From Thermotoga petrophila RKU-1 (GTDB lineage Bacteria; Thermotogota; Thermotogae; Thermotogales; Thermotogaceae), in NCBI RefSeq assembly GCF_000016785.1, contig NC_009486.1:682001-746000 (forward strand): a stretch of 64,000 nt of DNA, in the 5' to 3' direction. A program made the position numbers and the translations under genes. Shown here piece after piece: positions 59,474-64,000 of the stretch; position 1 is the stretch's first letter, and every line of letters begins with the position of its first letter. The notes under the pieces were generated by a model, which was given only the letters and a program-made list of their open reading frames with translations, did not search any database and was not told the origin of the DNA.

Positions 59474-60929
59474 ATGGACCCTTTATCATAGTTTCGCTTT
59501 TTGGTATGGTCGTTATGTATTTTTTCTTTCCTGAAACGACAAACGTGGTGGTCGTTTCCGTTCTGAATTTTGTAGCGCTTTTTCTCTCGTTTTTCACACA
59601 CTACACCAGCTCAAGAAAAGACGAGGATTTGAACGTCCTCACTTTTTCGTGTTTGCTTTCCTCTCTGTTTTCTCTCTTTTTTCTTCGAGTTTTCCTCATG
59701 AATCCAGAAAACGCGTGGATGTTTTTGAGTAGCTCCAAGCTGATCCTCGCTGAAGGTTCCTTTCTCTTCCTGATCGGGAAGAAAAAGAATTATTTCAAAT
59801 GGCTCGTTGTTCTCACATTTGTTATTCTTTTCGCTGTATCAGTTTTGAGATTCAATCTGGTTTTCTACTTTGAAAGTGTTTCGCTCGCTCTTTTTTCACT
59901 CCTTCTCCTCATCAAAAAACCGCAGGCAACACTCCTTTCAGTGAGTTTGTTTCTTTATTCCATTTCCTCGATCTTCTTTTACTTTTTCAGAAGTGCATAC
60001 CCCTATCATGTAACATCGGGCAGCATCTTTTTGATGTGGCATTTCGTGAAAAAGTACGTGGAGACACCCAAAAAAGAAGCGGAAAAGCTCTCAAAGGAAC
60101 TCGGAATCCCTCCCGAACGAATCTCTTCTGTCGTCACGAACCTTTACAATTTTCTCATCGAAGTCCTGCGAATCATACCGGAAATTTTGCGTGAGGAAGA
60201 TCAAAACAGAGTGAGAGAGATCTTCAACAAATATTTTTCGCAAGAATTGTCCTCTTGCTTTCCAGAGTTAAGAGACACTTTTTCAAACTTTGTTGAGGAG
60301 TACGTATCTTTCCTGGAAGAAAAACAAAAATTCCAGGACATGTACGTTGTACTCACCAAAAACCTCGCACACAATTTGAAAAACCCGGTGAATGCCATTT
60401 ACGTGAGTGCTCAGCTCTTGAAACGACAGTTCCCGGAGACCTCGCCCGTGGTTAGAAACATAGAAAAACTCTGCCACGAGATGACAGAAGAGATAGAAAG
60501 GATTCTCAAAGCGTCGATAGGAAGAAACGAAGTTCTGAGAAAAGATGACCTGGAAAAAGCCCTGGAGCCGCTTCTGGAAATGGCTCGGCTCAAGAACCTC
60601 GAAACAGATATCGAAATGGAATTCGACGAACTCGAAATCGACAGAGATGCTTTCCACTGGTCACGAACCTGTTTTCGAACGCGGTGAAGTACACTCCCTC
60701 CGGAAGAGTGGCTCTCAAAATAGAAAAGAAAAATGATAAAATCAACTTGCGTGTTTCCGACACAGGACCGGGGCTGAAAGAACAGAACGGATTTGGACTA
60801 TTCACAGTGAAGAAACTGGTGAACTATCTGAACGGTTCGATGGAGGTCATAAAAAAGGATGGTACCACATTCATAATAACCCTTCCCCTCAGGAGGGATA
60901 AAAATGACAGTACTGATCGTAGAGGATGA
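59474..60929 (+). pseudogene. Sensor histidine kinase, frameshifted
   Basis: Two frames make up one kinase. Residues of 59506-60660 encode a membrane domain of six or more helices and the phosphorylation helix with LAHNLKNPVNAI. Adding one G at the GG of 60659-60660 joins it to a second frame that supplies the N box NLFSNAVKYTP, G1 box DTGPGLK and G2 box GFGLF, ending at 60929. As read, the first frame stops early, so no kinase activity is expected unless the sequence is wrong. The 5' end also looks shifted: an ATG with a good site at 59474 would join the frame with one extra C near 59479-59481. It overlaps the regulator gene by 26 bases. Confidence 0.8.
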
Positions 60930-62010
60930 TGACATCACGCGGGAAGCCATGGGACAGTATCTGAAACTCTCAGGCATCGACGTGATCGAAGCAGAAAACG
61001 GAGAGAAAGCCGTCGAACTTTCGAAAGACGTCGATGTCGCACTGGTGGATGTGATGCTTCCAGGGATGAGTGGAATAGAAGTGGTGAACAAGATAAAAGC
61101 GAAGAATCCATCCTGTGTGGTCTTCGTCGTAACTGCGTATGACGACACCGGAATAATAAAAAAATGTGTGGAGGTGGGAACCGACGATTTTATTAAAAAA
61201 CCTGTCAATCTCGAACTGTTGAGACTGAAAATAACCCACGCACTCAGAAACAGAGTCTTCCATCTGTACAGAAACAGCTACCTGAAATCGTTGAAGAAAA
61301 AACTCTTTCTTTTGGAAAAGACCGCAGAGGAATTCTTCACAGAATACGAAGACTTCCTCTTTGAGGTTCTGGAAATATTGAACATGCTTTCCGAATACAG
61401 AGACATGGAAACACACAGACACACAGAGAGGGTTGGATGGCTCTCAGGAAGGATCGCTGAAGAGATGGGGATGAGCGAAGTTTTCGTCACAGAGATACAG
61501 TTTGCCGCTCCTCTCCACGATATTGGAAAGATCGGAATACCCGATAGAATCCTGCTGAAGCCTGGCATCCTCACACCGGAAGAATTCGAAATCATGAAAC
61601 AACACACCACCATCGGATTCAAGATCCTCAGCCGGAGCAACTCCCCTATTCTTCAACTTGGAGCAGAAATCGCTCTCACACACCACGAAAGATGGGATGG
61701 GTCCGGATATCCCAGAGGACTGAAAGGAAGAGAAATACCCATTTCTGGTCTCATCGTAGCGGTGGCGGACAGTTTCGACGCCATGGTTTCCAAAAGACCC
61801 TACAAAAACCCAAAACCACTTGAAGAAGCGTTCAGAGAGATAGAATCCCTCTCCGGAAAGCTCTATTCACCAGAAGTAGTCGAAGCCTTCCTGAAACTGG
61901 AAAAAGAAATAACTGATGTCTACAGGAGGGAGAAGGATGAAGATACCTCCAACAACGGCAGGCGTTCACATCAGAGCTCCTCTGGAGAAGGTGTGGAGGG
62001 TATTCGTTAA
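60904..62010 (+). CDS. HD-GYP c-di-GMP phosphodiesterase response regulator
   Basis: A 368-aa response regulator. The receiver domain has acidic residues E7-D8-D9-D10, phosphoacceptor D49 in ALVDVMLPGMSG and KKPV; the output is an HD-GYP domain with APLHDIGKIGIPD, HHERWDGSGYPRGLKG and the helix YRDMETHRHTERVG that supplies a His metal ligand. HD-GYP proteins degrade c-di-GMP with a di- or trinuclear metal site; the T. maritima homologue has been studied. The cognate sensor is the frameshifted kinase just upstream. RBS GGAGGG; 3' end overlaps the SRPBCC gene. Confidence 0.95.
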   Translation: MTVLIVEDDDITREAMGQYLKLSGIDVIEAENGEKAVELSKDVDVALVDVMLPGMSGIEVVNKIKAKNPSCVVFVVTAYDDTGIIKKCVEVGTDDFIKKPVNLELLRLKITHALRNRVFHLYRNSYLKSLKKKLFLLEKTAEEFFTEYEDFLFEVLEILNMLSEYRDMETHRHTERVGWLSGRIAEEMGMSEVFVTEIQFAAPLHDIGKIGIPDRILLKPGILTPEEFEIMKQHTTIGFKILSRSNSPILQLGAEIALTHHERWDGSGYPRGLKGREIPISGLIVAVADSFDAMVSKRPYKNPKPLEEAFREIESLSGKLYSPEVVEAFLKLEKEITDVYRREKDEDTSNNGRRSHQSSSGEGVEGIR

Positions 62011-62386
62011 CGAAAACGGCTGGGACGGCTGGTTCACTGATGGCATGAAGATGGAGCTGAAAGAAGGGGGAAAGATCTTCTTCAGGTGGTTCAGAAAAAC
62101 GTTCGGGGAGGAAGTGACGGACGAAGGCATCATCCATAGGTTAGAACCTCCAAATCTCATAGAGTTCTCCTGGAACACATACGAAGATGGATTCAGATCC
62201 CGTGTCAAGATGGAGTTCTTTCCTTCCAGCTACAACGGTACCTGGATTCAGATAGAAGACCACACAATAGTCCTCAGCGAAGAGGACATGAAAATAAAGC
62301 TCGAATGCGCGGTCGGATGGGGAGAAATGTTGACCCTCGCGAAGATATGGATAGAATACGGGATATCAACTCTCGAGAACCCTTGA
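61937..62386 (+). CDS. SRPBCC (AHSA1/START-like) domain protein
   Basis: A 149-aa protein of the AHSA1-type SRPBCC fold: HIRAPLEKVWRVFVNENGWDGWFTDG, PNLIEFSW and W-rich end WGEMLTLAKIWIEYG. Such proteins bind hydrophobic ligands; no enzyme function is known. ATG at 61937 follows AGGAGGG; a start at 61916 is also open. It overlaps the HD-GYP gene by 74 bases and glmM by 21 bases at the convergent 3' end. Confidence 0.85.
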   Translation: MKIPPTTAGVHIRAPLEKVWRVFVNENGWDGWFTDGMKMELKEGGKIFFRWFRKTFGEEVTDEGIIHRLEPPNLIEFSWNTYEDGFRSRVKMEFFPSSYNGTWIQIEDHTIVLSEEDMKIKLECAVGWGEMLTLAKIWIEYGISTLENP

Positions 62387-63655
62387 AATCTCCTCCACGA
62401 TCTTTTCTATCTCCTCTCTGTCTTTCCCTTCAACCGTGATTCTTACAACGGGCTCTGTACCGGACGGTCTTATCACCACACGGTAGCCCCTGGAAGTGCT
62501 CTCTTCAACGATCTTTCTCAGATTCTCATTTTCGAGAGACATTCGCTCCGTTCTCCTTACGTTCTTTGTGATCTGCGGATAATCTGGTATCTCCTTCGCA
62601 AAATCAGAAAGATTTCTTCCTGATCGCCTGAGAACTCTCATCAGCTCCAAAGCGGTTATCAAACCATCTCCCGTAGTGCTTCTGTCGAGGATTATTATGT
62701 GACCGGATCTCTCTCCTCCCAAATTCGCTCCACTTTCGATCATCTTCTCAAGGACGTATTTGTCTCCAACCTTCGTTCGAAGAAGCTTTATTCCTCTTTC
62801 TTTGAGAAAATCTTCGAGACCTCCATTCGTCATAACGGTACCCACCACGGTATCGCTGTTTAGACGCCCCTCTTCTTTCAACCCAACTGCGAGGATTCCT
62901 ATGATCCTATCTCCGTTCACAACGTTTCTTTCTTCGTCTACAGCTATCACACGGTCTCCATCACCATCGAAGGTGAATCCTACCTTCCCGTTCTTCATCT
63001 CTTCAGCCAAAAACCTGGGATGAGTGGCGCCACACCCTTGATTTATGAGAAGTCCGTCCTGGGAGTCATTGAACACCTCTACCTTCGCTCCAAGGAATTC
63101 AAAAACCTCTTTGGCCGTTGTCGTGGTGGCACCGTTCGCAAGGTCAAGGGATACCATCTCACCCGTGAGATCGAGATCCCTGAATATTTCAAGAACCGCT
63201 CCGATGTACATGTCTCTTCCTTCTCTGAACGATTTTGTCCTGCCGACAACCGAGCGAACTGGAAAATAGCCGCTTTCTATTTTTTCTTCTATTTTCACTT
63301 CCATCTCATCTGGTATCTTGTATCCACCTTTCAACACCTTTATACCGTTGTATTCTGGAGGATTGTGAGAAGCCGAAATGACAACACCGAACGACCTGGT
63401 GATCCTCGTGAGGAGAGCCACCGCGGGCGTCGGAAGGACGCCGCACAGAAGGACGTCCACCCCCATAGACGTGAGGCCAGCGGAAATAGCCGCCTCGAGC
63501 GAATCCCCCGAAACTCTCGTGTCCTTTCCCACAATGACTCTTCCTTCTCCGACAATCTCTCCCAGCGCTTTGCCCACCTTGAAGGCCAGCTCGTCCGTGA
63601 GCGTTTCACCAAAGACTCCCCTTATCCCGTCGGTTCCAAAGTATTTCACCCTCAT
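62366..63655 (-). CDS. glmM: Phosphoglucosamine mutase
   Basis: A 429-aa alpha-D-phosphohexomutase: start KYFGTDGIRGVFG, catalytic S96 in SASHNP, metal loop DGDGDR (230-235), sugar loop GERSGHI and phosphate loop RPSGTEP. The GTDGIRG and CGAT/GVVISASHNP pattern is that of GlmM rather than ManB. It makes glucosamine 1-phosphate for UDP-GlcNAc and so supplies the mur pathway. ATGA overlap with the partial nitrilase gene. Confidence 0.93.
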   Translation of the reverse strand: MRVKYFGTDGIRGVFGETLTDELAFKVGKALGEIVGEGRVIVGKDTRVSGDSLEAAISAGLTSMGVDVLLCGVLPTPAVALLTRITRSFGVVISASHNPPEYNGIKVLKGGYKIPDEMEVKIEEKIESGYFPVRSVVGRTKSFREGRDMYIGAVLEIFRDLDLTGEMVSLDLANGATTTTAKEVFEFLGAKVEVFNDSQDGLLINQGCGATHPRFLAEEMKNGKVGFTFDGDGDRVIAVDEERNVVNGDRIIGILAVGLKEEGRLNSDTVVGTVMTNGGLEDFLKERGIKLLRTKVGDKYVLEKMIESGANLGGERSGHIIILDRSTTGDGLITALELMRVLRRSGRNLSDFAKEIPDYPQITKNVRRTERMSLENENLRKIVEESTSRGYRVVIRPSGTEPVVRITVEGKDREEIEKIVEEISRVLES

Positions 63656-64000
63656 AACCTCCCTTTTTGAAGCGTGTAAAGATGAGACATGTAGTTTCTA
63701 AGGTATGCGTGAGAATCTCCTTCTTCGCTGTATCTGTAATGATAAACAGCATCCGGATCCAGGTTTTCACATATCAAACCCTCACCGCTCTCTATCTCGT
63801 TCATAACCTTTCCGTTTGGACCCACTATCCTCGTTCTTCCGACGAATTCCACAAAACCTTCGCCGCACATGGAGGATGCCACAAGGAAAACTCCGTTCTC
63901 AACTGCCCTGGATCTCGTGGCAACATCGTACGTGTGCCCCCGAGCCTTCCCAAAAGCAAAGGCTGAGAGAATCACTTTACTCCCTTTGAATGTTAAAATA
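63652..64000 (-). CDS. Nitrilase/carbon-nitrogen hydrolase family protein (partial, C-terminal part)
   Basis: The frame is open to the window edge and its N-terminal part lies beyond. What is visible shows FKGSKVILSAFAFG, then VENGVFLVASSMCGEG, RTRIVGPNGKV and YHYRYSEEGDSHAYLRN, the C-terminal part of carbon-nitrogen hydrolases after the active-site cysteine region. Substrate unknown. It overlaps glmM by four bases. Confidence 0.8.
   Translation of the reverse strand, partial: ILTFKGSKVILSAFAFGKARGHTYDVATRSRAVENGVFLVASSMCGEGFVEFVGRTRIVGPNGKVMNEIESGEGLICENLDPDAVYHYRYSEEGDSHAYLRNYMSHLYTLQKGRL

Overview
This window is chromosomal DNA of a hyperthermophilic Thermotoga, very close to but apparently not identical with T. 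maritima. The gene order (mur cluster, rnf-glg operon, fliFGHI, gcv-glyQS, pfk-pyk, clpC-radA-disA), the protein lengths, many TTG/GTG starts, strong GGAGG ribosome-binding sites, four-base ATGA gene overlaps and very short intergenic gaps all fit that genus. This placement rests on recalled sequences such as RecG and FliG, not on a search. There is no rRNA, CRISPR array, insertion sequence or prophage.

Layout. (1) 1-8088, minus strand: one tightly packed operon running from an unknown 180-aa protein through glgD, glgC, an unknown tail-anchored protein, a prepilin-like protein and a biotin-synthase-like radical SAM enzyme into rnfC-D-G-E (rnfE cut by the window edge). (2) 8156-16576, plus strand: murE-murF-mraY-murD-ftsW-murG-murC, every junction overlapping by four bases. 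(3) 16528-23461: a small phosphoesterase, an AEC permease, a NuoE/NuoF-like pair, an ACC-deaminase-like PLP enzyme with a DUF554 membrane protein, birA, the ribosome quality-control factor rqcP and an ECF-type ATPase. (4) 23511-28109, plus: flagellar fliF-fliG-fliH-fliI. (5) 28086-35771, minus: a glycine operon, DUF2007-gcvT-gcvH-gcvPA-gcvPB-ridA-glyQ-glyS. (6) 35927-41841, plus: pfkA-pyk-UPF0173-hpt-(34-aa ORF)-recG. (7) 41825-50843, minus: a taurine/nitrate-type ABC transporter, an [FeFe] hydrogenase catalytic subunit, and clpC-radA-disA. (8) 51058-59221: the tRNA thiolase ttuA, a COG1839 protein, a Ppx/GppA-like protein, six tRNA genes, fetAB, spoVS, a FecCD-type metallophore ABC transporter and trmO. 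(9) 59425-64000: a histidine kinase broken by a frameshift, its HD-GYP response regulator, an SRPBCC protein, glmM and a partial nitrilase.

Together the genes cover peptidoglycan precursor synthesis (mur, glmM), glycolysis (pfk, pyk), glycogen precursor synthesis (glgC/D), ferredoxin-based energy metabolism (Rnf, [FeFe] hydrogenase, NuoEF-like pair), glycine catabolism and charging, flagellar export, cyclic-dinucleotide signalling (DisA, HD-GYP) and tRNA maturation for high temperature (TtuA, TrmO).

Points worth following: the frameshifted histidine kinase; a prepilin-like gene with no ordinary start codon; a terminator-like hairpin inside radA that nearly copies the terminator after the hydrogenase gene; a candidate non-canonical lipoyl synthase; a NuoF-like subunit that lacks the iron-sulfur additions of HydB; and the end of the Ppx-like gene lying antisense to a tRNA-Arg gene.
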